From Rhizobium sp. NXC24 (lineage in GTDB: Bacteria > Pseudomonadota > Alphaproteobacteria > Rhizobiales > Rhizobiaceae), in NCBI RefSeq assembly GCF_002944315.1, contig NZ_CP024311.1:1340501-1404500 (forward strand): a stretch of 64,000 bases of DNA, read 5' to 3'. This document shows, in pieces, positions 8,903 to 18,441 of this stretch. The notes under the pieces are model-generated. The model worked only from the letters and a program-made list of their open reading frames with translations, had not been told where the DNA came from and ran no database searches. Position 1 is the stretch's first letter, and each line of letters opens with the position of its first letter. A program made the position numbers and the translations under genes.

Positions 8903-11104
8903 ATGGACTCGGCACTAACGGAACATCAGGAAGCCAACCAGCAAGCGCCGGAGGCCGCGCCGCCGATCAATGAGCTTCTGACGAGCCCAGAGCGCTTCAT
9001 CAACCGCGAATTTTCCTGGCTACAGTTCAACCGCCGCGTTCTCGAGGAAACGCTGAACACGGCGCATCCGCTGCTGGAGCGCATCCGTTTCCTCTCCATT
9101 TCCGCCGCCAACCTCGATGAATTCTTCATGGTGCGCGTCGCCGGCCTCGAAGGCCAGGTCCGCCAGAAGATCCTCATGCGCACCCCGGACGGCAAGACAC
9201 CCGCCGAACAGCTCGACGACATCCTGCGCGAGATCGACAATCTGCAGATGGAACAGCAGGCCTCGCTTGCCGTGCTGCAGCAGTATCTCGCCAAGGAAGA
9301 CATCCTGATCGTGCGCCCGCCGGCCCTTTCCGAGGTCGACCGGCAATGGCTTGCCAATGAATTCGATCAGGCGATCTTCCCGGTCCTGACGCCGCTTTCT
9401 ATCGATCCGGCGCATCCGTTCCCGTTCATTCCGAACCTCGGCTTCTCGATCGCGCTGCAACTGAACAGCATGAACGGCCGCGAGCCGATGACGGCGTTGT
9501 TGCGCCTGCCGCCGGCGCTCGACCGCTTCGTTCGCCTGCCGGACGCCAGCAACGTCATCCGCTACATCACGCTGGAAGACGTGGTGAACATCTTCATTCA
9601 CCGGCTCTATCCGGGCTATGAAGTGCAGGGTTCGGGTACGTTCCGCATCATCCGAGACAGCGATATTGAAGTCGAAGAAGAAGCCGAAGATCTGGTGCGC
9701 TTCTTCGAAACGGCGCTGAAGCGCCGCCGCCGCGGTTCGGTGATCCGCATCGAGACCGATTCGGAAATGCCGCTCGAGCTGCGCCAGTTCGTTGTGGAAT
9801 CGCTGAACGTGCCGGAAAACCGCATCGCCGTTCTGCCGGGCCTTTTGGCCCTCAACACGTTGTCCGAAATCGCCAAGGCGCCGCGCGACGATCTGCGCTT
9901 CGAGCCCTACAATGCCCGATTTCCTGAGCGCGTCCGCGAACATGCCGGCGATTGCTTCGCCGCGATCCGCGAAAAGGACATGGTGGTCCACCACCCCTAC
10001 GAATCCTTCGACGTGGTCGTCCAGTTTCTTCTCCAGGCTGCGCGCGATCCTGACGTTCTGGCGATAAAGCAGACGCTCTATCGTACCTCCAACGACAGCC
10101 CGATCGTCCGCGCGCTGATCGATGCCGCCGATACCGGCAAATCGGTCACGGCGCTGGTCGAGCTCAAGGCCCGCTTTGACGAAGAGGCCAATATCCGCTG
10201 GGCGCGCGACCTCGAACGCGCCGGCGTGCAGGTCGTCTTCGGCTTTATCGAGCTCAAGACGCATGCGAAGATGTCGATGGTCGTGCGCCGTGAGGACGGC
10301 AAGCTGCGCACTTATTGCCACCTCGGCACAGGCAACTACCACCCGATCACCGCCAAGATCTATACCGACCTTTCCTACTTCACCTGCGATCCGAAGATCG
10401 CCCATGACATGGCGAACATTTTCAACTTCATCACCGGTTACGGTGAGCCGGAAGACGGCATGAAGATCGCAGTTTCGCCCTATACGCTGCGCTCGCGCAT
10501 CCTCCAGCATATCGAGGAGGAGATCGAGCACGCCAAAAACGGCCAGCCGGCGGCGATCTGGATGAAGATGAATTCGCTGGTCGACCCCGACATCATCGAT
10601 GCGCTCTACCGCGCAAGCAATGCCGGCGTGGAGATCGATCTCGTCGTGCGCGGCATCTGCTGCCTGCGTCCGCAGGTGCCGGGTCTCTCCGAAAATATCC
10701 GCGTCAAGTCCATCGTCGGCCGCTTCCTCGAACACAGCCGCATCTTCTGCTTCGGCAATGGCCAGGGCCTGCCGTCGGAGAAGGCGCTGGTCTATATCGG
10801 CTCCGCCGACATGATGCCGAGAAACCTCGACCGCCGCGTCGAAACCCTTGTTCCGCTGACCAACAAGACCGTGCACGAGCAGGTTCTTTCGCAGATCATG
10901 CTGGGCAACATCATTGACAATCAGCAGAGCTACGAGATATTGCCGGACGGTACTTCGCGGCGCATGGAGGTGCGCAAGGGGGAAGAGCCATTCAACGCGC
11001 AGCAGTATTTCATGACTAATCCCAGCCTTTCCGGCCGTGGTGAAGCTCTGAAATCCAGTGCGCCGAAACTGATCGCCGGGCTGTTGTCGGGCCGCAAGAA
11101 ATAA
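8903..11104 (+). CDS. ppk: polyphosphate kinase 1
   Basis: PPK1 polymerises the gamma-phosphate of ATP into long-chain polyphosphate, reversibly. The 733-residue protein opens with the family motif [19 protein letters not shown]. It carries the phosphorylated histidine in the KTHAK motif (His454), the second conserved histidine in HLGTGNYHP, and the C-terminal [16 protein letters not shown]. The start follows an AGGTGG ribosome-binding site. It is followed after 10 bases by ppx, so polymer synthesis and breakdown are encoded side by side, a common proteobacterial arrangement. Confidence 0.97.
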   Translation: MDSALTEHQEANQQAPEAAPPINELLTSPERFINREFSWLQFNRRVLEETLNTAHPLLERIRFLSISAANLDEFFMVRVAGLEGQVRQKILMRTPDGKTPAEQLDDILREIDNLQMEQQASLAVLQQYLAKEDILIVRPPALSEVDRQWLANEFDQAIFPVLTPLSIDPAHPFPFIPNLGFSIALQLNSMNGREPMTALLRLPPALDRFVRLPDASNVIRYITLEDVVNIFIHRLYPGYEVQGSGTFRIIRDSDIEVEEEAEDLVRFFETALKRRRRGSVIRIETDSEMPLELRQFVVESLNVPENRIAVLPGLLALNTLSEIAKAPRDDLRFEPYNARFPERVREHAGDCFAAIREKDMVVHHPYESFDVVVQFLLQAARDPDVLAIKQTLYRTSNDSPIVRALIDAADTGKSVTALVELKARFDEEANIRWARDLERAGVQVVFGFIELKTHAKMSMVVRREDGKLRTYCHLGTGNYHPITAKIYTDLSYFTCDPKIAHDMANIFNFITGYGEPEDGMKIAVSPYTLRSRILQHIEEEIEHAKNGQPAAIWMKMNSLVDPDIIDALYRASNAGVEIDLVVRGICCLRPQVPGLSENIRVKSIVGRFLEHSRIFCFGNGQGLPSEKALVYIGSADMMPRNLDRRVETLVPLTNKTVHEQVLSQIMLGNIIDNQQSYEILPDGTSRRMEVRKGEEPFNAQQYFMTNPSLSGRGEALKSSAPKLIAGLLSGRKK

Positions 11105-11114
11105 CTGGACCTGC

Positions 11115-12635
11115 ATGGTTGAATCAGAAGCCCAGGGGCGCCTTCCCGGTATTGCCCCGGTCTCCGTTGTCGATATCGGGTCGAACTCGGTTCGTCTCGT
11201 CGTCTATGAAGGCCATTCGCGGTCGCCGACCATCCTTTTCAACGAGAAAGTGCTTTGCGGCCTTGGCAGGGGCATAGCGCTGACCGGAAAGATGGATGAG
11301 GAGAGCGTCGCGCGCGCGCTCGCATCCCTGCACCGGTTCAAGGCGCTGTCCGACCAGGCGCGCGCATCGACCATCTACGTTCTGGCGACGGCGGCTGCCC
11401 GCGAGGCAAGCAACGGTCCGGAATTCATCCATCAGGCAGAATCGATCCTGCAGCGCAAGGTGCGTGTGCTTTCAGGCGAGGAAGAGGCGCGTTTTTCCGC
11501 GCTTGGCATCATCAGCGGCTTTTTCCACCCGGATGGCATCGCCGGCGACCTCGGTGGCGGTTCGCTCGAGCTCATCGACATCAAGGGCAAGGAGATCGGC
11601 AAGGGCATCACCCTGCCGCTCGGCGGCCTCAGGCTTTCCGAATATGCCAACGGTTCGCTCGCCAGGGCGCGCAGCTTTGCCCGCAAGCATGTGAAAACAG
11701 CGAAACTGCTGAGCAAGGGCGAGGGACGCACCTTTTATGCGGTCGGCGGCACCTGGCGAAACATCGCCAAGCTGCACATGGAAATGCGTAAATATGCGCT
11801 GCATATGATGCAGGGCTATGAAGTGCCGCTGGACGAGATGATGCGTTTCCTCGATCAGATCAGCGAGGCGAAGGAATCGAAAGAGCCGGCGCTGATGGCC
11901 ATCTCCAAGCATCGCCGTTCGCTGCTGCCCTTCGGCGCGGTGGCGATGCGCGAGGTGCTGGCGGAAATGAAGCCCTCCGTCATATCCTTCTCGGCCCAGG
12001 GCGTGCGTGAAGGCTACCTCTATTCGCTGCTGACCGAGGCGGAACGCCATAGCGACCCGTTGCTGGTCGCCGCCGGCGAACTTGCGATCCTGCGCGCCCG
12101 TTCGCCGGAGCATGCGCGGGAACTTGCCGAGTGGACCGGTCGCATGATGCCCTTCTTCGGCGTTACCGAGACGGAGGAGGAGAGCCGCTATCGCCAGGCC
12201 GCTTGCTTGCTTGCCGACATCAGTTGGCGTGCCCATCCCGACTATCGCGGCCTGCAGGCGCTGAACATCATCGCCCACACGTCCTTCGTCGGCATCACCC
12301 ACGCCGGCCGCGCCTTTATCGCTCTCGCCAATTACTACCGTTTCGAGGGCCTTCACGATGACGGCGCCACCGAACCGCTGGCAGCGATCGCCACGCCGCA
12401 ATTCGTCGAACGCGCCAAACTGCTCGGCGGCCTATTGCGCGTCGTCTATCTCTTTTCGGCTTCCATGCCAGGCGTCGTCCGCAATCTGACATTTCGACGT
12501 TCGCCGAGCCCGGAGCTGGATCTCGAATTCGTCGTTCCAGCCGAATACCACGATTTCGCCGGCGAGCGGCTGGAAGGCCGGCTGCAACAACTGGGCAAGC
12601 TGACGAATAGACGGCTTGCATTCCGGTTTGAGTAA
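11115..12635 (+). CDS. ppx: exopolyphosphatase (Ppx/GppA family)
   Basis: Ppx releases phosphate from polyphosphate ends; relatives also hydrolyse pppGpp. The 506-residue protein has the ASKHA phosphate-1 motif VVDIGSNSVRLVVYEG near residue 18, the LATAAARE stretch, the second phosphate loop GDLGGGSLELIDI near 145 and a C-terminal helical HD-like domain (ADISWRAHPDYRG). The ribosome-binding site is weak, so it may be translationally coupled to ppk. The length fits the rhizobial Ppx class. Confidence 0.93.
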   Translation: MVESEAQGRLPGIAPVSVVDIGSNSVRLVVYEGHSRSPTILFNEKVLCGLGRGIALTGKMDEESVARALASLHRFKALSDQARASTIYVLATAAAREASNGPEFIHQAESILQRKVRVLSGEEEARFSALGIISGFFHPDGIAGDLGGGSLELIDIKGKEIGKGITLPLGGLRLSEYANGSLARARSFARKHVKTAKLLSKGEGRTFYAVGGTWRNIAKLHMEMRKYALHMMQGYEVPLDEMMRFLDQISEAKESKEPALMAISKHRRSLLPFGAVAMREVLAEMKPSVISFSAQGVREGYLYSLLTEAERHSDPLLVAAGELAILRARSPEHARELAEWTGRMMPFFGVTETEEESRYRQAACLLADISWRAHPDYRGLQALNIIAHTSFVGITHAGRAFIALANYYRFEGLHDDGATEPLAAIATPQFVERAKLLGGLLRVVYLFSASMPGVVRNLTFRRSPSPELDLEFVVPAEYHDFAGERLEGRLQQLGKLTNRRLAFRFE

Positions 12636-12638
12636 AAA

Positions 12639-12663
12639 ACCTTCTCCCCGATGGGGAGAAGGT
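12639..12663. repeat. perfect 11-bp-stem palindrome between ppx and the convergent gene
   Basis: Arms ACCTTCTCCCC and GGGGAGAAGGT enclose a 3-base loop (GAT). It begins three bases after the ppx stop. It can act as a bidirectional transcription terminator. Its sequence also resembles a palindrome I recall as recurrent between genes of Rhizobiales, so it may belong to a dispersed REP-like family. Confidence 0.7.
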
Positions 12664-12673
12664 AGGGTATCGC

Positions 12674-14032
12674 TCACTTAGCGTTGAGGAAATCGCCGAC
12701 TTCGAGAATGCTGAACTCGTTGTCGTCTGCCTTGTCGACAGCTCGGCCGGCCGAGAAGGGCAGGTTATTGTCGTTGCCGATGATGATGTGGGTGGCATCG
12801 ACGCGGTCGACGTTTTCGATGGTGACGAAGGGCATGTCGTAGAAGCCTTCGCCGCCGCCCTGGCGACGCTTGTGGTCGGGATCTTCGATATGCAGCAGAT
12901 CGATGTAACCGATCTTGCGGACGGCCTTGCCGACATTGGCGTCGTTGAATTCGATCTTATAGACGCGCTTCAATTCGGCCGGCGCTTCGAAGCAATCCGG
13001 CTTCGGTTGCTTCGGATCGGCGCAAGCCTTGTCCTTCGTGCCGGCGCCGTTGTCGCGCTCGATCACCAGAGCGGTGCTGTCGTCCAGCATGTTGAAATCG
13101 CCGATCGAGGTGCCCTTGTCTGCGAAGGGGTAGAGCCAGCTACGACCGGTCCAGCTCTTCGAGGCGACGTCGAATTCGATGACGCGGATCGCGGTGTGGC
13201 CGTCGACGCTTTCCATCTTGCCGTCGTCTTGATACATCGCGCCTTCCAGCAGGCCATAGAGCTTGCTGCCGTCCTTCGACATGGCGAGGCCTTCGAAGCC
13301 ACCCGAGCGTCTCAGGTTGAAGGCCGGCATCTTCTGCGTCGGGTTGGCCGGCAGTTGCAGCAGCGGATTGTCCGGAGACATGACGGGCTTGCCGTTGAGT
13401 GTCGTCGGGAAAACGTCGGTCAGCGCGCCGTTCATATCGAACTTCAGCAGATAGGGACCGAATTCGTCGCCGATCCAGAAGCCGTCGGCAACCGGCTGGA
13501 TTGATTCGATATCGAAATCGGCGCCGGTCAGATAGCGCTTGTCGGCGCCTTCGAGGACGATTGGGAAGGGAGCCTTCTTGTTCGGGTCGGACAGGAACAG
13601 GTTCTTGACGACATCAACCTTGCCATTGTCCCAGTCGAATTTGATTTGGTGCAGGAACAGCATGGAGTCGCTCGAATTCTGCTTGGAGCCGAAGCCGTTG
13701 TCGGTCAGCGTCCAGAAGGTGCCGTCCGGCATGGTCTTGATCCCGGAAAAGCCCTGGATCGCCTGGCCATTGAAGGGCAGCTTCAGATCGGTCACGCGGG
13801 CGCCGTCTTTGCCCGGAACCGTGCCGAGGGCCTCCGTGCGCTTGCGATCCGGCGTCGTGAACTTGCCGGAGGTCTTCAGAAATTCCGGCGCGTCGACCGG
13901 TGCCGCGACAATCGTGTTGGCGGGCAGGATGGCCTGCGAGGTCAGCTTTGCGGGAAACTGCGTTTCATCGGCCTGGGCCGAGGCGGCAATCAGAACAAAA
14001 AGTGCCGTGGAAGCGAAAAGAATTCGGGTCAT
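12674..14032 (-). CDS. exported esterase-like phytase family protein
   Basis: A 452-residue exported protein. A signal peptide (MTRILFASTALFVLIAASAQA) ends near residue 21. The mature part matches the phytase-like beta-propeller domain (GFSGIKTMPDGTFWTLTDNGFG; GFEGLAMSKDGSKLYGLLEG; IEDPDHKRRQGGGEGFYDMPF). Members are annotated as esterase-like activity of phytase; the substrate here is unknown. I chose the second of two adjacent ATGs (14032), which is better spaced from AAGGTGAC. It converges on ppx, so it might be thought of with polyphosphate metabolism, but that is only an association by position. Confidence 0.78.
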   Translation of the reverse strand: MTRILFASTALFVLIAASAQADETQFPAKLTSQAILPANTIVAAPVDAPEFLKTSGKFTTPDRKRTEALGTVPGKDGARVTDLKLPFNGQAIQGFSGIKTMPDGTFWTLTDNGFGSKQNSSDSMLFLHQIKFDWDNGKVDVVKNLFLSDPNKKAPFPIVLEGADKRYLTGADFDIESIQPVADGFWIGDEFGPYLLKFDMNGALTDVFPTTLNGKPVMSPDNPLLQLPANPTQKMPAFNLRRSGGFEGLAMSKDGSKLYGLLEGAMYQDDGKMESVDGHTAIRVIEFDVASKSWTGRSWLYPFADKGTSIGDFNMLDDSTALVIERDNGAGTKDKACADPKQPKPDCFEAPAELKRVYKIEFNDANVGKAVRKIGYIDLLHIEDPDHKRRQGGGEGFYDMPFVTIENVDRVDATHIIIGNDNNLPFSAGRAVDKADDNEFSILEVGDFLNAK

Positions 14033-14159
14033 CATGTCACCTTGTTGGCGGGGATTGGCAAACAACTCCCGCTTAACAGGCGAGCTATGTCGGCGAATTA
14101 ACGCTTAGGTGAAGCTTTGGTGACTGTGGACAACCGATAGGGTGTAGGGTCTTGGGGAC

Positions 14160-14187
14160 TAGGCAATAGGCAATAGGCAATAGGCAA
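14160..14187. repeat. four tandem copies of TAGGCAA
   Basis: Four perfect head-to-tail 7-base units lie between the phytase-like gene and the 3' end of the cyclase gene. The last copy (TAGGCA, 14181-14186) can pair with TGCCTA at 14205-14210, which includes the cyclase stop codon. Such short tandem arrays can vary in copy number by slippage. Confidence 0.9.
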
Positions 14188-14207
14188 GGAAGATAATAAC
14201 TCCCTGC

Positions 14208-15329
14208 CTACGACCTCCCACCTATCGCCTTCCGCTCTGGCCTCCTCGCCCTATGCAGGGCAATCACCCCGAGTGTCTGGTCGCGACCGCGAACGGCATG
14301 GTCGCCAAGGTCTTCCCTGGCGATATCGTCGGGAAGCTCGATCCGTCTTGCAAGATCGGCTGAGATCAGCACCTGTCGCTCCAGCGTCTTGCAGAGCGAT
14401 TCCAGCCTCGCGGTGGTATTCACCGTGTCGCCGAAATAGGCGATCTTGTGATGGTCGATGCCGATTTCGGCAGTGACGATGCTGCCGCCGTGCAAGGCGG
14501 CCCTCAGCCGCGGCACCCTGCCGTAGGATTTCAGCCATGTCTCCGCATTCGCCTCGATATCGGCAAGGATGTCGAAGACACAGCGAATGCAACGGGCATT
14601 CTTCACGCCACGCCGAAGAGGCCAGGTGATGATGGCGGCATCGCCGATATAGTCGTCGATCGCACCCTTATATCGCCTCACCGGCTCGGCGAACGCGCTG
14701 AATACCGAGCCTAGAAATTGCTGTGTCCTGAGGTCGCCATGCTCCTCGGCGAAGGCCGTCGAACCGACGAGATCGATGAAGAGAAACACGCGCTCTTCCT
14801 GCATCGGATTGCGATAACGGCCGGTCAACAGGCTGAGGAAGACGTCGCGGCCAAGCAGCTCCCGCACGCGCCCGACGAAAATGATCATCGCGGTCACCAG
14901 GACGGCATAGATATAGACATCGACCTGCAGCAGCATGACGTTGGCCCAGGTGTCGTTGATCAGGTTCAGCGATTTCATCAGGCCGCCGGCCATTGCAAAA
15001 CCGATGGCGATCAAGGCGAAATCGACAATCAAGGCTGATAGGATGAAGGCCGGCGTAGGCAGGCTATGCATCCAATGGTTCAAGCGCGGCAGAATCATGC
15101 GGCGTTCGAAGGCCAGCGCCGGCATGCCGCAGAACAATGCGTAGATTGCGCCGATATACAGCGGTGACGCATGGAAAAACAGCTTGCCATAGAGGACGCC
15201 GCTTGCGGCGACGACGGCCGCGGTCAAAATCCAGTTGAGCGCTGAGGGGAATCTTCCCATGCTGCCGATCCGCCAAGAGCCGGCGCGCCTCCAAACCGGG
15301 ATTGGTTCGGGAAAAGGCCTGTGCGCCAT
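14208..15329 (-). CDS. membrane-anchored class III adenylate/guanylate cyclase-like protein
   Basis: A 373-residue protein. The N-terminal half has about five or six hydrophobic segments (residues 25-175); the C-terminal half is a class III nucleotide cyclase domain. Metal-binding aspartates are seen in FLFIDLVGS and YIGDAAII, and the transition-state Asn and Arg in YFGDTVNTTARLES. The position that usually holds the base-recognising lysine, just before YIGD, is aspartate (AIDDYIGD), so specificity or activity may differ. Product, cAMP or otherwise, is inferred only from the family. I chose the ATG at 15329. Confidence 0.82.
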   Translation of the reverse strand: MAHRPFPEPIPVWRRAGSWRIGSMGRFPSALNWILTAAVVAASGVLYGKLFFHASPLYIGAIYALFCGMPALAFERRMILPRLNHWMHSLPTPAFILSALIVDFALIAIGFAMAGGLMKSLNLINDTWANVMLLQVDVYIYAVLVTAMIIFVGRVRELLGRDVFLSLLTGRYRNPMQEERVFLFIDLVGSTAFAEEHGDLRTQQFLGSVFSAFAEPVRRYKGAIDDYIGDAAIITWPLRRGVKNARCIRCVFDILADIEANAETWLKSYGRVPRLRAALHGGSIVTAEIGIDHHKIAYFGDTVNTTARLESLCKTLERQVLISADLARRIELPDDIAREDLGDHAVRGRDQTLGVIALHRARRPERKAIGGRS

Positions 15330-15466
15330 CAATTATGTGATTGCGCTAAGCGCCCATCCTGGCGGATGTGCGGCACAATCGCGTCCGCAACCAGCATCTC
15401 TATTTTTAAATGGCGCGCAACCGCCAAATGTTCGGCATCGCCGACCGATCGGCAAAGGTCACGTGA

Positions 15467-16612
15467 CTACAAACTGACCGTCTCGACCCGCTTGCCGACG
15501 AAGCGTAAGGCCACCTGGCCCTGGATGAGCTGCAGCGCCGTCTCGCCGAAAAGATCGCGTCGCCAGCCGGTGAGGGCGGCCACTTCGGCTTTCTCGCCTT
15601 CGGCGGCAATCTTGTCCAGATCCTCGCTGTTGGCGATGACTTTCGGGGCGACGCCGTGTTTTTCAGCGATGAGCTTCAGGAGAACCTTCAGCAGTTCAGC
15701 CGCTGCGGCTGTGCCTTCCGGCGCTTGCTGGTGGCGCGGTACATGCGGCATTTCGGCCTTGGGCAAGGCCAGGGCCTGATTGATTGCCTCCAATACGGCC
15801 GTGCCGGAGGCGGATCGCTCCCAACCTTTCGGGATCGTGCGCAGGCGGCCGAGCGCTTCCATGTCCTTCGGCTGCTGCTGGGCGATTTCGTAAATTGCAT
15901 CGTCCTTCAGCACACGGGCGCGCGGCACATTGCGGGCGCGCGCCTCGCGTTCGCGCCAGGCGGCGACATATTTCAAAACGGCCAGTTCCTGCGGCTTGCG
16001 CAGCCGCATCTTCAGCCGCTGCCAGGCATCGTCCGGATGCAGATCGTAGGTCTCGCGCGCTTCGAGGATCGCCATTTCTTCGAGCAGCCAGGAGGCGCGG
16101 CCTTCACGTTCGAGCTGCTCTTTCAACGAAAGATAGACGTCGCGCAGGTGAGTGACGTCGGCCAGCGCATAGTCGAGCTGTTTCTCCGACAGCGGCCGGC
16201 GGCTCCAGTCGGTGAAGCGCGAAGACTTGTCGATGTGAACGTTCTTGGTGCGGCTGACGAGCTGATCGTAGGAGACCGAATCGCCGAAGCCGCAGACCAT
16301 GGCGGCCACCTGGGTGTCGAAGATCGGATGCGGTATGAGGTTGCCGCGATTGAAGATGATTTCGATGTCCTGGCGTGCGGCGTGGAACACCTTCATGACG
16401 GCGGGATTGGCCATCAGCTCAAAAAAGGGTTTCAGGTCCAGGCCCTTGGCCAGCGGATCAACCAGCACTTCGGTCGTGGGGCTCGCCATCTGGATCAGGC
16501 AAAGCTCCGGCCAGAAGGTCGTCTCGCGCAGGAATTCGGTGTCGATGGTAATGAATTCTGACTTGGCCAGCTCTTGGCAGGCCGCCTCCAATTGGGCGGT
16601 AGTTTCGATCAT
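15467..16612 (-). CDS. rnd: ribonuclease D
   Basis: RNase D is a 3'-5' exonuclease that trims tRNA precursors. The 381-residue protein has the DEDD exonuclease motifs: FITIDTEFLRE near residue 20, VFHAARQDIEI near 76, and the C-terminal YALADVTHL near 148. A helical HRDC domain follows (LAVLKYVAAWREREARARNVPR). It is a single gene on the minus strand, downstream of the multicopper oxidase gene. Confidence 0.95.
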   Translation of the reverse strand: MIETTAQLEAACQELAKSEFITIDTEFLRETTFWPELCLIQMASPTTEVLVDPLAKGLDLKPFFELMANPAVMKVFHAARQDIEIIFNRGNLIPHPIFDTQVAAMVCGFGDSVSYDQLVSRTKNVHIDKSSRFTDWSRRPLSEKQLDYALADVTHLRDVYLSLKEQLEREGRASWLLEEMAILEARETYDLHPDDAWQRLKMRLRKPQELAVLKYVAAWREREARARNVPRARVLKDDAIYEIAQQQPKDMEALGRLRTIPKGWERSASGTAVLEAINQALALPKAEMPHVPRHQQAPEGTAAAAELLKVLLKLIAEKHGVAPKVIANSEDLDKIAAEGEKAEVAALTGWRRDLFGETALQLIQGQVALRFVGKRVETVSL

Positions 16613-16654
16613 ATCAACACATTCATCGGTAAAATAGTCCGTTAACCTTCCTTC

Positions 16655-16689
16655 CCCTTTCGATGGGAGATGTCAATACGTCGAAAGGG
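16655..16689. terminator. 9-bp inverted repeat between multicopper oxidase and rnd
   Basis: CCCTTTCGA (16655-16663) and TCGAAAGGG (16681-16689) form a perfect 9-bp stem with a 17-base loop. It lies downstream of the oxidase stop and upstream of the rnd start, both on the minus strand. No T-tract is present, so termination is only one possibility. A second small hairpin, GCACG/CGTGC, lies at 16762-16780. Confidence 0.35.
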
Positions 16690-16780
16690 CAAGCCCGGTA
16701 CGGCCGCCGCTTTTAAGTGGAATTGCGGAAAGTACTTGGGGTCGTCCTGAGCGAGCATGAAGCACGTTTCGGGATCGTGC

Positions 16781-18175
16781 CTAAGCCACGCGCACATAGC
16801 TGGTCATGCCCGTTTTCTGATGTTCGATAATGTGGCAATGCAACACCCAGTCACCGGGATTGTCGGCGACGACGCCGAGCTGCACCTTTTCATTGGGCTG
16901 GATCAGGTAGGTGTCGGAGACGAAGGGCTGCACCTGGCGCGTCGAAGAGGAGAGCACGGTGAAGCTCATGCCGTGCAGATGAATCGGATGCGAATGCGGC
17001 GTCACGTTTTCCATGTCGATGACATAGCTCATGCCGAGCTTCAATTCGGCGAGCGGTGCGGTCGGATCGGGCGTATCGCCCGGCCACGGCACCTTGTTGA
17101 TGGCCCAGAAGCTGTAGCCAAGCGAGCCGCAAATGCTGTTGTCGGCGGTATTTTCCGCCGTGGCGCTGAGAATCAGCGGGATGTGCTCCGCCGAGCCGAT
17201 ATCGGCTTTTGCGACCGGATTGCCTTCGAGGGGCGCCAGATCGCGAACGTCGCGCTTCAGCGAGCTGCCGACTGATCGCAGCGTTGCGAGCACCTTGGGA
17301 TCGGTGCCCTTGATATCCTCGAGCTTGACGATTGCACCCTCGTTATCGGGCATGCGCACGGCCAATTCCAGCCGCTGACCGGGTCCGAGCTGCAGCAGAT
17401 CGAGCGGGAAGCGCTGCGGCACCGGATTGCCGTCGACGGCGATCACCGTTGCCTCGGCTCCATCCATGCGGAAAGAATAGATGCGCGTGACGTCGGTGAT
17501 GGCGAGCCGCAGCCGCACCAGCCCGCCGGAGGGCGCGTCATATTGCGGCTGCTGCTGCCAGTTGGCCGTCCGCACCGTCCCATAAGTGCCGGACTTGGCG
17601 GAATCGCGCGGGCGGAACGGAGCGATGAACTGGCCGTCGCCGCCGAGCCGCCAGTCGCGAAGATTGAGAACTATTTCCGAATCGAATGCCGGATCCTTCG
17701 GATTTTCTACGACGATGACGCCTGTCATGCCGTGTCCCATCTGGATCAGCGTGTTGCAATGCGGATGATACCAGAAGGTGCCGGCGTCGGGCGGCGTGAA
17801 GGCATAATCGAAATGGTCGCCCATGTAGACGTAGGGCTGCGTCAGGAAGGGCACCCCGTCCATCTTGTTCGGGAGGCGGATACCATGCCAGTGGATCGTC
17901 GTCGGGTCATCGATGCCGTTGATCAGGCGTGCGGCGAAGGGCTCGCCCTTTTTCATGCGCAGGACGGGCGGCATGCCGGCGTCGCCATAGGTCAGGACAT
18001 CCTTGGTGGCTCCGACGTCCATCAAACTGGCTTGGATCTTCGCAGCCTTCAGCACCTGCGGCTCCGGCGCTGCTACCGCGCTGCCGCCAAACCTGCTGGC
18101 GATGCCAAGCCCCACGCCATAGGCACCGGCAACGGCCGAGGCTTTCAAAAGATTGCGGCGGGTAAGGATGGGCAT
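16781..18175 (-). CDS. Tat-exported multicopper oxidase (CueO/FtsP-like)
   Basis: A 464-residue three-cupredoxin-domain protein with a twin-arginine signal (LTRRNLLKASAVAGAYGVG) directing folded export to the periplasm. Copper-ligand motifs appear in order: TIHWHGIRL near residue 95, FWYHPHCNT near 138, SHPIHLHGMSF near 403 and HCHIIEHQKTGM near 450. The last contains the type-1 Cys, two His and axial Met. Likely roles are copper tolerance or oxidation of metals or phenols; the substrate is not shown by the sequence. The start at 18175 follows GGAG at six bases. Divergent from aspS. Confidence 0.88.
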   Translation of the reverse strand: MPILTRRNLLKASAVAGAYGVGLGIASRFGGSAVAAPEPQVLKAAKIQASLMDVGATKDVLTYGDAGMPPVLRMKKGEPFAARLINGIDDPTTIHWHGIRLPNKMDGVPFLTQPYVYMGDHFDYAFTPPDAGTFWYHPHCNTLIQMGHGMTGVIVVENPKDPAFDSEIVLNLRDWRLGGDGQFIAPFRPRDSAKSGTYGTVRTANWQQQPQYDAPSGGLVRLRLAITDVTRIYSFRMDGAEATVIAVDGNPVPQRFPLDLLQLGPGQRLELAVRMPDNEGAIVKLEDIKGTDPKVLATLRSVGSSLKRDVRDLAPLEGNPVAKADIGSAEHIPLILSATAENTADNSICGSLGYSFWAINKVPWPGDTPDPTAPLAELKLGMSYVIDMENVTPHSHPIHLHGMSFTVLSSSTRQVQPFVSDTYLIQPNEKVQLGVVADNPGDWVLHCHIIEHQKTGMTSYVRVA

Positions 18176-18441
18176 GCGAAGCTCCGGGGACACGGGGATG
18201 TGCCTGCCTGTTTAAAGTTGACTATGGTCTTCAGCAATAGGGCTGGGGTAGCTGAATTGCCGCATCCCTACCTCCGGCTGTCGATGTTGCGAGTTCACGA
18301 AAGCAGCTTTAAACCTACTCGCTGGCGTTCGAGCCTTGACAAATCAGGCGCACCATGCGCTTTTCCGCCCGATTTTCTCGTCGGCAGGCGAGGGGCTTTT
18401 GTCCTCATTCGCCGCCGTCCGCCAAGTCCAGGATATATACT

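Noticed and set aside
9020..11116. A long open frame (about 698 codons) on the minus strand opposite ppk
   Set aside because: It mirrors a firmly identified gene in GC-rich DNA and its translation has no recognisable domain; similar mirrors lie opposite glyA and the aspS region.
14160..14187. CRISPR-like array
   Set aside because: Units are only seven bases, without spacers, and no cas genes are near.
18337..18342. TTGACA as a -35 of aspS
   Set aside because: No acceptable -10 element lies 16-18 bases downstream.
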